Below are positions 41,037 to 52,599 of a DNA stretch of 64,000 nt, piece after piece; position 1 is the first letter of the stretch, and the number at the start of each line of letters is the position of its first letter. A model generated the notes under the pieces. It saw only the letters and a program-made list of their open reading frames with translations, searched no databases and was not told the origin of the DNA. The stretch is from Cristatella mucedo (Eukaryota; Bryozoa; Phylactolaemata; Cristatellidae). The stretch lies in contig WPIO01000021.1 in the NCBI GenBank assembly GCA_009760855.2, positions 5,521,001-5,585,000 on the forward strand, written 5' to 3'. The position numbers and the translations under genes are program-made.

Positions 41037-41142
41037 GTAAGTGCAAAGGTGCACAGCCCTGCTCTGCCATGCTCTTGCTCTCTATCTCTGCCTCTTTGCT
41101 TCATCCTAAAGCTCTCATGACAAAAGCCTACCTTATTGAAGA

Positions 41143-41443
41143 CAATTTGGTTACAGCATGTCACCTGTGTTTAGCAAGCATTCGATAAATACCATCGAGA
41201 CTAGAATAATCTAAGGGCTTACTGGCACGGCTAGGCAGCACTGTGCACTTTTATAGAGACAATCATGCACATAAAATATTAATGTGCATAACTTCATGCA
41301 ATCGGGTTTTAGCATTTGGAATGACTTCTTAGTAGATTATCTAGGCAGACTCACAGACATAATTTGATGATGGTGACCTTCTGAGCAATCCAAGCAGGTA
41401 ACTGTGTATCCTTCAAACTGCCCATCTAGCCTACCTTACTAAC

Positions 41444-41510
<67 letters not shown>

Positions 41511-41515
41511 CACAC
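41143..41515. repeat. Right arm of a long near-perfect inverted repeat
   Basis: Mirror of 40479-40836. It begins CAATTTGGTTACAGCATG, ends in a CT array, and closes with CTCAAACACACA, the complement of the TGTGTTTGAG that starts the left arm. The spacer is 306 bases. Confidence 0.95.
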
Positions 41516-41721
41516 AGTAAAAGTTTCAGTCGCTTGTGATAACAGGTGCGTGAGCATGCATGTCCCTGCATGCTGGGTAAGGAGCAGCAGTGATGATGGT
41601 GAAATGGCCCCTCAAGGGAATGTGCAGGTGGCGGTTGGGGTTGGTTTGCAAGTCCATCCGGTGGCAGGGTGAAGCTGATGATTCTACCCATCGAGCTAAA
41701 CTTAGATTAAAAGACTCTCAC

Positions 41722-42190
41722 CCTGGACCATCTCTTCTCAGGACACGACAGATTGTCTACTGATCGGTAGACTCGTGGCTTGATTGGTGGATTGATCTCG
41801 GACGGCAAAGCTGCTTCACCGAAGCATGCCAGCTCCTCTGCCCAGCCCCCTCCTCTGCCCAGCTCCACATCTCCCCCATGAACTACAACACCTAGATGGT
41901 TAAAAACTGGCTGATAAAGAAGGAATAGCACGAGAGAAGTTCGATGCCATCCTTGTTCCATTGTCAATACTGGACCTCTGCCGAAGCTGTAGCTGCTGCC
42001 TCGTCCAGCAAAGCTGCTGCTACCAATGCTGCTGCTGCTACCAATGCTGCTACGGCGGCTGCTGCTTCTGCTGCTGCGGCTGCTTCTGCTGTTGGGCATC
42101 ATCGGTCGAATCATAGCTTTGCGGTCACAGCAGCGCCACCGAGGCCCACATCCAAGCAACAAGATGGACTGGGAGCTGTAGCAAAAATGG
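41722..42190 (-). other. Open segment with Ser-rich repeat and possible exon
   Basis: The minus strand is open for 167 codons. The first part is a GCT/AGC trinucleotide repeat read as Ser/Arg. The last part (EAALPSEINPPIKPRVYRSV, then DNLSCPEKRWSR) ends at a donor, AGG|GTGAGA. The plus strand is also open as poly-Ala. Only the terminal 80 bases look exon-like. Confidence 0.2.
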
Positions 42191-42195
42191 AGATA

Positions 42196-43016
42196 TGACC
42201 CCGATGGCAATAACCCGGGTTACCAAATTTCCGAGAGCAGAATCGCAATTAATTATTTATTTTTCGGATAGCTGCTCAACAAATATAGCGTTTCCAAGTC
42301 GAAAACGTTGTTGACCTGATTCAGGAGCAGCATCGTCAGAATCGTGTCGAAGCAATCTGAATGTACTGTGTGCACAAGAGCTCAATGAAAGGATGCACAC
42401 TATGGTTGGCTATAATGACAATATAAAAAATGTTGGCAATGATGCTCTTAACAACACAATGAAACTGGTGTGCAAGTTCTTGAAAACATTTCCCGGGAAC
42501 TTCATTGCCACCCGCTGGTCAGAAAAGATTATGCAAGAGGTCCGGAATCTCGGCGCCAGTGCTCGCCTGGGTAGTATCGCTGATAGTGAAGACGAAGATC
42601 CAGACAATATTGGTGCGACGTTGGCGGCGGCATCTGATGTGTGCAGACTTGTGGCAAAAACAAGAGTATCAGTGTAGAAGGCTGCTCCGGGCGTGTAGAT
42701 ACGCTCTGGGGGTACCCGAAGAAGGCACCAGCGATTTCCCAAATCAGCAATTAATCTAGAGCTATGTATCAAAAAAATAGGCTCAATTTTCGTGATCGAG
42801 CCCTGGATCCTTGCCCTAGATCTGGTCAGCTGCTGCACACTTGCGCAATACAAATCATCGATTTCGAAATCGCTATCTTTCTGCTGACGATTAAAACTCG
42901 ATGAGCCCGACATTTTTAGCATATTTGCATATAATTTGGACCAATATTCAGGTACTTATTGCAGTCCACGGGCACCCGGGTTACCATGGTAATCTGGGTT
43001 ACTGCCATCGGGCTCA
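42196..43016. mobile_element. DNA transposon with 29-bp terminal inverted repeats and TA target sites
   Basis: The left end, TGACCCCGATGGCAATAACC plus CGGGTTACC, pairs with the reversed right end, TGAGCCCGATGGCAGTAACC plus CAGATTACC (25 of 29 identical). TA flanks both ends (42194-42195 and 43017-43018), as in Tc1/mariner-type elements. The 821-base interior has no recognisable DDE/D transposase. It holds a plus frame of 94 codons (42393-42677) and a minus frame of 170 codons (42922-42410), neither of known family. Probably non-autonomous. Confidence 0.7.
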
Positions 43017-43405
43017 TATGCTGTAAGCGTAGGCTTATGAACCCAGGCAACACTCCTTGTACTTGTCACTATCAATGATGCCACTGCTGCAGGCAGGGCA
43101 GTCACGGCAGTGCCCTAGCCTCTTTTGCTGCCGGTGCCAGTTCAGCCACCCTGCTGTGGCACCGATGTCGCTTCTGCTGTCACTTTCGGCAAGGTAGATG
43201 ACGTCAGGCGGGCAGTAAGGCACCAAGGAAACAGCATGCATACACTGCTGCCGGACGTCCTATTTTTGGCAGAGCAGCTGAACCGCCTGCACTCGACGGT
43301 TAACGTGGTGCAAGAGTGCTTCGTTGTCCCACAGGATGGCTTGGGGCATGGACCGACAGAAGATTTTACCCGATGAGGGAGCCGCCAACCACGGGCAGGC
43401 TGAAC

Positions 43406-43429
43406 GGGGGGGGGGGGGGGGGGGGGGGG
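43406..43429. repeat. Poly-G run
   Basis: 24 consecutive G. Similar runs occur at about 5550, 12104 and 54102, with poly-C runs at about 21912 and 54580. Confidence 0.95.
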
Positions 43430-43559
43430 CCTCAATCGACCGAGGGATGGGAAGTCTGATGCCAGAAGTTCACTCTTATGGCCTACAACTAGAGTATGCT
43501 ACAGTGAATGTGCAGGGTTGCACTGTTGACAATCTGTTACCAATAGCATGTAGGATGAA

Positions 43560-44185
43560 ATTTAACTAGCTCCTTAGTTCTGTCTCGGCTTGGTTAGTGC
43601 AATTCCTTATTGGCTGGGCTGCACAAGAAAGCTATTATGCCACTACAGCGGACTATGAATATGGCTGCAAGGCTAGTTTTCAAGTCCCGGAGGTTTGATC
43701 ACCAGTCTCCTTTGCTAAAAGAGCTAGGATGGCGGCAGGTTGATCAACGGATACAGAACAAAGTTCTTATGCTGACCCACAAGGCCTGTCACGGATTGGC
43801 TCCTCCATACCTAGCCCAACTGCTGCACCAGTTTCAGCCTCCTTGTGCCCTCAGGTCCTGTCTGGACAATAAATTAGCTGTTCCATTCCTCTGCTTAAAG
43901 ACCGTTGGCGACAGAAGCGTTAGCTCTGCTGGCCCTAGACTGTGGAACTCGCTTCCACAATTCTTAAGCAAAGACAACTACTCTCCTGCTGCCGAGTATG
44001 GCTCATCCTTTTCAGCGGTCCTGAGCTGCTACTTCCATGCCACTCACTACCTCAACTGCTCTCCTGACTCTGCTATGCTTCCCACTTTCTCTTTGTTGCG
44101 TGAGATGAAGTCTGTTGGCTACCGAATGCGTACCGAAAGCCGCTTAGGCTGTGAGTGCACTATACAAAACTCTCCTGCGTAACAC
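43560..44185 (+). mobile_element. Non-LTR retrotransposon 3' fragment (family B)
   Basis: An open frame from 43610 encodes the reverse transcriptase C terminus: LQRTMNMAARLVFKSRRFDH, LLKELGWRQVDQRIQNKVLM, THKACHGLAPPYLAQLLHQF and VGDRSVSSAGPRLWNSLPQF. It is less decayed than the copy at 14330. The sequence after the coding part lacks the family A tail, so it is a separate family. Confidence 0.8.
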
Positions 44186-45297
44186 ATACCATACATATTC
44201 TTTATGGCTTTGTGGAGTTACAGATGGAGATACATTACATTAGGATCGTTAGAGTTCATTGCTCAGGCAAAAGGCAGCAGAACTGAAACCTATGAGCCCT
44301 TTTGCCAACATGTGGCAATTGTCTGCTGGTGAGAATATCTGGTAATCCGACCGGCTGCCTACTTCCGCCATCACTAATGCACATCCCATGCATCTTGTGC
44401 TCCTAGCAGCTGAGCGGCAGCTCACTGTGGCACCATATGTCCCTTCTATTGTGTGGCCTTTTGCCCCAAGCTTGCCTCGGCAAGAGCGCTCAACACTTGC
44501 ATGGCAACTGCACATTGGCCCATTGGACATTACTCGCTTTAGCTGGGGAGGGTGCTCAAATCGGTGCAATGCATGAGCGAACAGCATCTGCCTGCCACTT
44601 CAGAGATGTCACAGTGAACTCTCCTCCCCCTCCACCCGATGTACTCCTAATGCCTCAGTTGCTTAGTTTTTGTAGTTGTTTGCCTCATCTCTTCACTTTA
44701 TTGGTCTGTTACTGCTGCTCATAGCCTGCATCCTGCGTCAGCCCTAATCGACGCGTCTCGACCAATTCAACTGCCGTTTGTTCAAGCAACCGTCAGTCTG
44801 AAGTTCGAACTTCAGTAGAAGTCACCCCCTGGCCTAGCAGTAGACGTGGCAATGGCTGGCTACCCAAACTGCTGATCTGTGAGGTCAGCTCAGTAATGGT
44901 CAGCCAAGCCTGCGACCCTCACAACCGCCTAGTGGCAAGCAAAGGATAATTCTCTGGGCTAAGTGCTGATCAGACATCTTTTTTGATCTAAGGTGAGGAA
45001 ATAGAATTGTCAATAACCACTATATGCATCATACTCCAACTAAGAACCGTGGCATGGCTATGGCTTAGGCCAGAAGCTGAAGGTGTCTAGTGCACTTTTT
45101 CAGTAGGAACTGCATCAGTGGCTCAAGAAGGATCCGAAATGGAACCAAGCATGAGAATACATACATCATCTGCAGACACAACTGGACCATATTCAGGTGG
45201 TGTTTACCCAGTAGGCAGCAATGGATGCCTTCCTATTCACTAGTTTGAGTCCAGATGCTGAGGCTGTAGTTGATTATTAGGCTGTGCTGAACTGTAG
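44186..45297. other. Gene-poor region
   Basis: I see no recognisable gene, repeat array or transposon end in this 1.1 kb. Confidence 0.4.
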
Positions 45298-45315
45298 CAG
45301 AGGGAGAGGCACAGA

Positions 45316-45399
<84 letters not shown>

Positions 45400-45472
45400 C
45401 ACAGAGAGAGGCAGAGAGACTCGGAGTGGGAAGGATAGGAAGAAGAGAGTGAGGGAGGGAGAGAGAGAGAGA
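45298..45472. repeat. (GA)n microsatellite with GGCACAGAGA interruptions
   Basis: A purine array with a nearly pure GA core at about 45326-45397, flanked on both sides by GGCACAGAGAGAG. Confidence 0.93.
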
Positions 45473-45721
45473 AATTAGGGGTAGATAGAGGGAGGAAGGA
45501 TGATGAGTACCTGCCAGGCTGTCCTCGAGTTACCTGACACGTGTGATATGTAGGTCACCTCACCTGAGCACCAATATATCAAGCTAATTAATTAAGCCGG
45601 CATGCAGCCCACTGTTTTGCTTGAGAACTATTTGGTTAGCAGCAGCTGGCCCTGTGCCTTGGTACTACACAGCAAGTGTTTGCTGATGAAACAACAGTCA
45701 GGCTGCTAGATTCCTGCAGCT

Positions 45722-46560
45722 TAATAATAATAATAATAAAAATAAAATATTTGATATAGCACTCTCAGAGAACTCGGTCTCTGTCTAGGCACTTTACATT
45801 TACTGCAAAAGAAACAAGTTCGAATGGTTAGTGGAAGCATGCTCAATTCAATAAACAACAAAAATAACATGGTTAGGGGTGACTTGCATAGGGTCAGCAT
45901 ACAGGTATGGCTAGTCGCAACATGCACAGTGTCAGCATGCATAAGCACATAAAGGTCGAATCACAAGGACCCACTAAATGCTGTGCTAAATAGATGCATT
46001 TTTAGTTTCTTTGTAAATGTGGTCAAGTCAGGAGATGTGACACAAGTTGGGAGTGAGTTCCAGGCTTTGGGATCATATGAACTAAAGGCACGGTCTCCAG
46101 AGGATTTAAGATATGTACCAGGTATGATTAAACATTTCTATCCCGAAAAGCGAGTGGTACGATGCTTAGCCTGGTAGGGGAGTAGATCTGATAGGTAGGC
46201 TGGAGCCAAAAAATGAAGAGACCTAAAAGTGAGTGACAAAACCTTGAACTCAATGCCTTACTTGATAGGGAGCCAGTGCCGGTGGGCGAGAAGTGGTGTG
46301 ACGTGGCAACTGCGAAACTCACGGCAGACAAGCCTAGCTGCAGAATTTTGCACCAGCTTTAAGCGCCCGAGTCCACAGGCCGGTAGACCAGTAAGCATTG
46401 AGTTACAGAAGTCAAGACAGGATGTCACAAATGCATGAACCAATTTAGATGTCTTATCCCTGTTTAAGCAAACCTGAATTTTAGCAGTGTCATGTAGCTG
46501 GAAGTTGGCAGACCTGACTGTGCAGCTGATGTGGTCGTCTAATGAAGGTCACTTTGGAAA
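45722..46560 (-). mobile_element. L2/CR1-like LINE, 3' part (family A)
   Basis: The minus strand encodes SCLDFCNSMLTGLPACGLGR, LKLVQNSAARLVCREF, HRHWLPIKYGIEFKVLSLTF and RAFSSYDPKAWNSLPT, then a 3' UTR, the AAAGTGCCTAGACAGAGACC tail and ATT repeats at 45722. Upstream, decayed pieces of the preceding region (SCTVRSANFQLHD) reach about 46560. Confidence 0.85.
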
Positions 46561-47329
46561 AGTATACCTATATTTCGTGCAGATTCAACAGGAGCTTAGC
46601 AATGACTTGTGCCAGCCAGGGGTAGCCAGGCACTACTAGCTGTCCATTGGTGGCAGTAGTAGCATCCTATTTGGTCGAATTTCCCCTGGGACAGCATCCT
46701 AGTCAGTTTAAAAACTTCCATCGCCGATCTGATTCAATGTCAGGTCCTCAGTTTCCCCGAGGTTCGAGTTGGGAGATGTACTCCTTTTAGCACAGAGCCA
46801 ATCGTAGGGGGGAACATGGAAATCCAGCCTGGAAATATCTCTGGCTGAAGCAAGGCCGAGACAAGGCAGACCGGCTCTGTTCAGTCCTTCTTACGATGGT
46901 GGAAGGAGGTGAGTACTTGTGCATGCAGCTCTAGCAGGCCAGCATTGCCAGTGATAAGGATTAGCGAGAGGGTGAGTGACCGGCAGCAGTAGGCTGCTAC
47001 AGTCTCTCTAACTTCAACTACCACCAACTATATCTGGCTGGGAGCTATTCACACGAGAGGGCTCTGGGAGCTCTAAATGACATGTCAGAACCAGTTCCTG
47101 CACACTGGATGCAATTACTGCCAACGTAAAGCACTGCATAGGAGCTTGTCCACATTTCTCACTTAGTAGTACACGGTAGAAGGCAATGCCAATAGCCCAG
47201 CTGCACTGGCAGGTAGACATTCGAACGCATCGCATTCATCCGGGTTTTTCAGTCACACACAAGAGTGCTGCCTAGTGCACGAGCACAAGCATCATTCCTC
47301 GATAGCTAATACGGAATGTGCCTTGCTAG

Positions 47330-47600
<271 letters not shown>

Positions 47601-47739
47601 AGATTGTTGAATTTTTTCGTGGCTTTGGCTCTACGTTGCACTCACGAGCCACACACACGAACTCTGGGTTAGCCTGCCGCCTTGCTCGAATCGACCCTGG
47701 CTGGTGGGAATCACAATTCGCCGACATTCTTCCATTCCA

Positions 47740-47812
47740 GCATATGTAAAGCGCTTATAAATATATTTAGTTCTCTAAGGGCGCTATGCAAATACATTAT
47801 AATTGTTATTAG
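47740..47812 (+). mobile_element. LINE/SINE 3' tail fragment
   Basis: ATGTAAAGCGCTTATAAATA, TTTAGTTCTCTAAGGGCGCT and ATGCAAATACATTATAATTG: the family A tail with an ATT-type end. Confidence 0.55.
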
Positions 47813-48653
47813 TCACGTCCTGTGCATGGCTCGATTATAGGTAACTCTGCAGTGGGCTCTGTGGTGGGCGTGACACAGTCACTCCCGCGCTTCCACTCTA
47901 CCCCACCCCGGCAATATGGACCTTTGATCAGGGGAGGTTGGGCATGTGCTCGATTGGAATGGTAGCCAGAGCGTTTCAGACGTTATTTAGCAGTTTCTTC
48001 TGATGTCGAATGCTTTTTTGGCTCGATGCCGAGCCTAGGGAAATGCACGGCTGGCACAAGCAAGCGGAGGGCAGCTCCGACAGGCTTGCTCCGACAGTGC
48101 ACCGACTGGCTTGCTGTTGGCCATGTCTCGAGCATCCGGGGCTGCAAGCTGCTGCCAGCTGAAACGGTGTTTCGTTGCTTTCATGTCTGGATAACGAGCT
48201 GTTTTTCCTCAATGCCGAGCATCTAGAATACGACACTAGGTGACCGGCCGGCCGTCGGGTGAGCCGAATAGCTGCTAGCTGGAGTTCCATAGGCAATCCG
48301 ATATGCTGACGAGCCCCTCCCCCCATGCAATTCCATCGCCCCAAAGAGTAGCAGCCGGATGCTTGTCAGCAGGCAAGAGACTGCAGCCATTGAGGCTGTC
48401 ACAAAAAATGTGCCAGGGGGTCAAGAGCACAAGGCATTCGAGCAATGCAAGCAGCTGTAGCAACAGCTGCTACTGAGCAATGTCACGGCACTCGGATGCC
48501 GGGGAAGGGGTGGGGCACCCGAGGAGCAGGAATTACTCCCTCCCCTCTCTACTGTCATGCGTTTGAGGCCAACGACCGGCTCCTGAAGTCGGCTCCTGCC
48601 AGAAGCCAGGACACGTGGCCATCAATCGCTACCTCATTTGCTTCCCCTTGCAG

Positions 48654-48749
48654 TCCTGGAGGTGATGTACTGATGGTTTGCAAGCTATGTAAAACCACTT
48701 TCACAGAAGTACTAACCGCATTGGCCACTATGGATAACATAAGGATCGC
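48654..48749 (+). other. Candidate internal exon, 96 bases
   Basis: A strong acceptor, GCTTCCCCTTGCAG, and a donor, CGC|GTAAGA, bound a segment that in phase 2 reads PGGDVLMVCKLCKTTFTEVL then TALATMDNIRIA with no stops. It has a CKLC Cys pair. Family unknown, and no neighbouring exon is proven. Confidence 0.3.
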
Positions 48750-49309
48750 GTAAGAATCTAATAATGCCTGTCAAACCGCCGATCCAAAGTCCTTGCGTCT
48801 AGCCCATGCTAAGCTATTCGAGTGACTGAAATCTCTGCATCACCAGCAGAGCAGGACAGATTCTTAGAAGGTCATAGAAGTACTTCCATAGGTGTCTATA
48901 CCCACCGTGGCCGAACTCTTTGTTTGGATCGGTTGCTGAACTTTAGAAGCTTGGCCAAGAGCATCGGAATGCCCTCTGACTTTCGAGCTCTCTGACATCG
49001 GCATGCACTCCAACTTGAGCTCAAGAGGCCGATTCTGTAAAATCGTTTCTCTCTCAGTGTGAATTGCTCCCTCCCTCCCTCTCTCTATCTCTCTCCTTGC
49101 TGCTGGCTTTCTTCAGATAAAGTGAAAATTCCGATCACCCGTTTGTCTAATTATGAGGACAACTTTGTTATCAATGTATCAATGTGAAATGAACGAGGTT
49201 CACATCCCTTCCTAAGAAATTAAGGCCCTTTCAATGTTCACCCTGTCTTCTCCCACATGTCTGCAGGTCTCCTGGCGATCTGACAGACTGAGTTCGTCAG
49301 TTGCACGTC

Positions 49310-49395
49310 GGATGCAAAGTGCCTGGAAAGAGATTTGGTGCTCTTAGGATGGTAAACGAATGCCACATATTTAGTGTCATTACTATTATAAGTCT
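49310..49395 (+). mobile_element. LINE 3' tail fragment
   Basis: GCAAAGTGCCTGGAAAGAGA, TTTGGTGCTCTTAGGATGGT, then an AT-rich end with ATTATTATAA-like sequence. Confidence 0.5.
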
Positions 49396-50094
49396 GGTCT
49401 TTTTATTTCTGGCGGCTTTGTTTACCCATTATTCAGTTCTATTCAGGCGTTCACCATAATTCAAGGCATCCGTAAAACTGTCTTATGACAATAGAAAAAC
49501 TGCCCTTTTCCCACCTCATCTCTAATTATGTGCATGCCAGAGTTGAATGGGGGAACCCATTGAATGCACAACTTTAATCTCATATGTTAGCTTTACTGCC
49601 CACTTTATGCTGATATTTAATGCGATTTTCGAAGGACATGGGGCTCTCGCCATACTTTTGGTTAAACCTTGAAACAATGCCATTTATTTTCCTTACTGGC
49701 GTCGGCTGACTGAATTCTCTTGATTTATTCATGTCGCTGAGTATCCTTTAATTGTTTAGCTGCATCAGACAGGGGCGTGGCCTGATAAAGAATAGATACC
49801 ACTTCATAAAAGTGCAAGGCACCTTGCTTCAGTCCACACCGGTCGTTGATATATTAGCTCATAAACTGTCCAGCAGCCTGACACTGACTGGTGATCAGAT
49901 TACATGACAGTTGAATGGGCTGTATTGCGCAAGGGCTTGCTAAATAGTTCACGGCAGCAGCTCTTTCACTGACGGCTCAAAAAAAGCCCTGCATACCTGC
50001 TTAAATACTGAAGATCTCACTTCGGAATCCCTATTAAGGCTAGGTTTTAGAGCATTGTTTGGATTCGTGGGTCGGCATAAGAGATATTCTTTCT

Positions 50095-50165
50095 TATAAT
50101 AATAATGCACTTGATAAAGCACCCTCAGAGAACCCAATCTCTTTCTAGGCGCTTTGCATTCTTCC
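50095..50165 (-). mobile_element. LINE family A 3' tail fragment
   Basis: The plus strand reads AATAATAATGCACTTGATAA, AGCACCCTCAGAGAACCCAA, then TCTCTTTCTAGGCGCTTTGC, the complement of the family A tail. Confidence 0.65.
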
Positions 50166-50444
50166 TGTCCCATTTAGCACTGCGATAGACTGTACTGTGC
50201 TTTTAGTGGCTCCACTCTCCATTTTTTTCAAATCCTGCAGTTAGTTTAGAAAATTAGGGATTTGTGTTGATTTACTGCACGCATGTTTATCTCTTGTTCT
50301 TGTACTGCCATACACTCGCTTGCCTTCTCTTCACTGCTCACGGCCTCCTCTCCATCTCTCTGCGTGCCTCTCGAGCTCTCTCTTAAACCGGTATAGCTGG
50401 CGGTGGAAATTAGCTGCCAGATGCTTTCAGCTTTCGTCAATTAT

Positions 50445-50515
50445 GCAATAGATAGGACTCACGACCCAGGTCTTGGGCTCGAGTCCTGCAGTAAGCAATC
50501 TTCTTACCTACTTCA
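50445..50515 (+). mobile_element. SINE family 1 fragment
   Basis: CACGACCCAGGTCTTGGGCT followed by CGAGTCCTGCAGTAAGCAATC parallels the anticodon-arm, B-box and spacer order of the copies at 52096 and 59690. Confidence 0.5.
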
Positions 50516-51578
50516 ACTTGGCCAATTGTGGATCTTAGGATCTGCCGTAATGTGCTGCTTACACTTCACAAACCGGATGGGGGGGTACAAACCCTGCAGC
50601 AAGCAGTTCTTCCTTGCCAGCAAGTGGGTGAAAGCCGCAGAGCCTCTCCTACTACTTCTTAAATGAAGCTGTACTTAGCTACCAATGTCTTTTCCCCGTG
50701 CATATGATATTATATTCCGTGCATATTGTATTACAAATTGTATAACATATAGAAGTATACAGCCAAAAGGACGACATCTTAAGTGAATGCTGCGTTGTTG
50801 GGGAGACGACCAAACATGGGCTGTTTCGAACGTAAACCATGATTGTCTTCTTTGGCACCCGTGAAGATGACCACAATCCGAAATCAGTGGATGCTGATTG
50901 CACCATGCAAGTTATGTTAAATACGTTTTCACAGAGCTACCAACCCGCCGGAAGCTCTTTGGAAGAACACAATAGCACACTACTCGAGTCTCTTGTGGCC
51001 AGTATGCAGCAAAAGTTGTTATCAAGGGTAGTAGGTAGTCTTTCCCAATTATCTAGGCCTCCAAGGTATAAAACGTGGCCATTATTCTCGACAAACGTTG
51101 CTTTTGTGGCCAGAATGATCAATTTCAAACTAATCCACTTACAGTGAAAAAACTTGACTAACTCGAGACTTTTGGTTGACATTTTGCTCGAAAATTTAAA
51201 TATTAAATCAAATTTAACATAATACATATGCTGAAGTTAAAAAACTCCATAAGATATTTAGAAGCGAGTTGTTCTTCAAGATTTAAGATAAGACTGCAAA
51301 TCCCTTTCTCGAATTGGCCACAAAATGTAGTCTCCCATCATGTTCGCATTGTACAATGTCCTCGGTTGAGTCTAAAGTAAAGTATCCCTGTGGAAATGCT
51401 CGCACGACCAAGTCCGCCCCTCATTCACTGCTCTCACGGCTAAGGTCCAGCGTTCAAATTGAATTTTTCGAAATGAGAGCATCGAGGATGCAGACTTTGA
51501 AAGACATCCTGCAGCCCACTATGCCGACGCTCAGTCTCAACCAGCTCCACATAGTTGATTGGCCTCGCCATCGCTCAC

Positions 51579-51746
51579 GAGGCCTCGTCCACCAGTGAAC
51601 CGGAGCTGTTTCTCTCGCTGCTCTCTCCTTACTCGTGAGCTTCTTGCGAGGAATTCATTTCGCTCGGGGATCTTCTTTATCTGTGGTCTCACAGAGGCAC
51701 CACCAGGCAAAAAGCTTCTAAAGTACTCTACGGTTGCCGACTCCAT
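51579..51746 (-). other. Candidate first coding exon, unknown gene
   Basis: From ATG at 51746 the minus strand reads MESATVEYFRSFLPGGASVR, PQIKKIPERNEFLARSSRVR and REQREKQLRF, a basic, charged, non-repetitive sequence. It reaches a donor-like CTC|GTGAGC after 56 codons, or a stop at 51537. The plus strand is also open. I do not recognise the family. Confidence 0.25.
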
Positions 51747-52095
51747 TCTTAGAGCCGTGGACAAATAATTGTTCCGAAAGGCTCAATTTGACGTCCACTA
51801 ATCGCATCGGCACCTTACGAGCTATCAGAATTGGCTCCCATTTGACATTGCAGCTTCCCACAGAGAACTCGGGTCACTGCGACTAGTTCTGCTGCGTCTA
51901 GTAGTGCACGCGATGGTCCATAGTGACTCAAAAGCAAACACAGCAGCGAAAAAGTGTTCTAAAAACTGCCTTGGGGACTCACCAGGAATGCTCCAATATT
52001 GAAGTCTTTGATCTGCCTCCTAGCCATACTCATCATACCTCAAGACATCCAGCAAGGTCTCAAGGACACCGTTGCACTTTTCTTTGAGGCGCACT

Positions 52096-52262
52096 AGAGC
52101 CGTGATGGCACACTAGGTAAGGCGGTTGCTTTCACGACCTCGATCCCAAGGTCGTGGGTTCGATTCCTGCGGTGGGCGATCCTTTATCGCCGCTGCAAGC
52201 GGTGGGGATAGCCGTAAAGGCTCTTCTGTCTCTATACAAAAAGAGGCTGTTTAATCAGCTAG
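52096..52262 (+). mobile_element. tRNA-derived SINE, family 1
   Basis: An A-box-like GGCACACTAGGTAAGGCGG, an anticodon-arm-like hairpin (ACGACCTC...AAGGTCGTGG) and a B box GGTTCGATTCC form the head. The body is GGCGATCCTTTATCGCC, CTGCAAGCGGTGGGGATAGC and CGTAAAGGCTCTTCTGTC, ending in AAAGAGGCTGTTTAATCAGC. It closely matches 59690-59857. Confidence 0.85.
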
Positions 52263-52417
52263 GATTTTTACTAGAGGAAGAGACGGGAGCCTGATCCCAT
52301 TATGAAGCAGAGCGGCTTTGAGGCTCCTGGGGATGAGCTGTCACTGAAGAGGTGCCACTCATTCTGGTTACAAACGTGTTACCCTGAATAAAACAGACTG
52401 GTTGCAAATGGCCGCAT

Positions 52418-52562
52418 ATATATAATGTATAATTCATTTGCATAGCACCCCAATAGAACTTAATCTCTATTCAGGCGCTTCACATTTGCCATAGGGCTCG
52501 TGCCCACGACCTCAGCCTGACCTTGATCCCCGGGGCGAGCACCTTAACCTCTGAACCTATGC
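52418..52562 (-). mobile_element. tRNA-derived SINE, family 2 with LINE-type tail
   Basis: The minus strand has a head with GGTTAAGGTGCTCGCC and GAGGTCGTGGGCACGAGC, then ATGTGAAGCGCCTGAATAGA, GATTAAGTTCT and GGGGTGCTATGCAAATGAAT. The tail is that of LINE family A. Confidence 0.75.
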
Positions 52563-52599
52563 CGCATAGAATTTTAGACGCACGAAGAAGCGGGATACA

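Noticed and set aside
43035-43435. Cys-rich minus frame (GHCRDCPACSSGIIDSDKY) or the opposing plus frame
   Set aside because: Both strands are open, a stop interrupts the minus frame, and no family was recognised.
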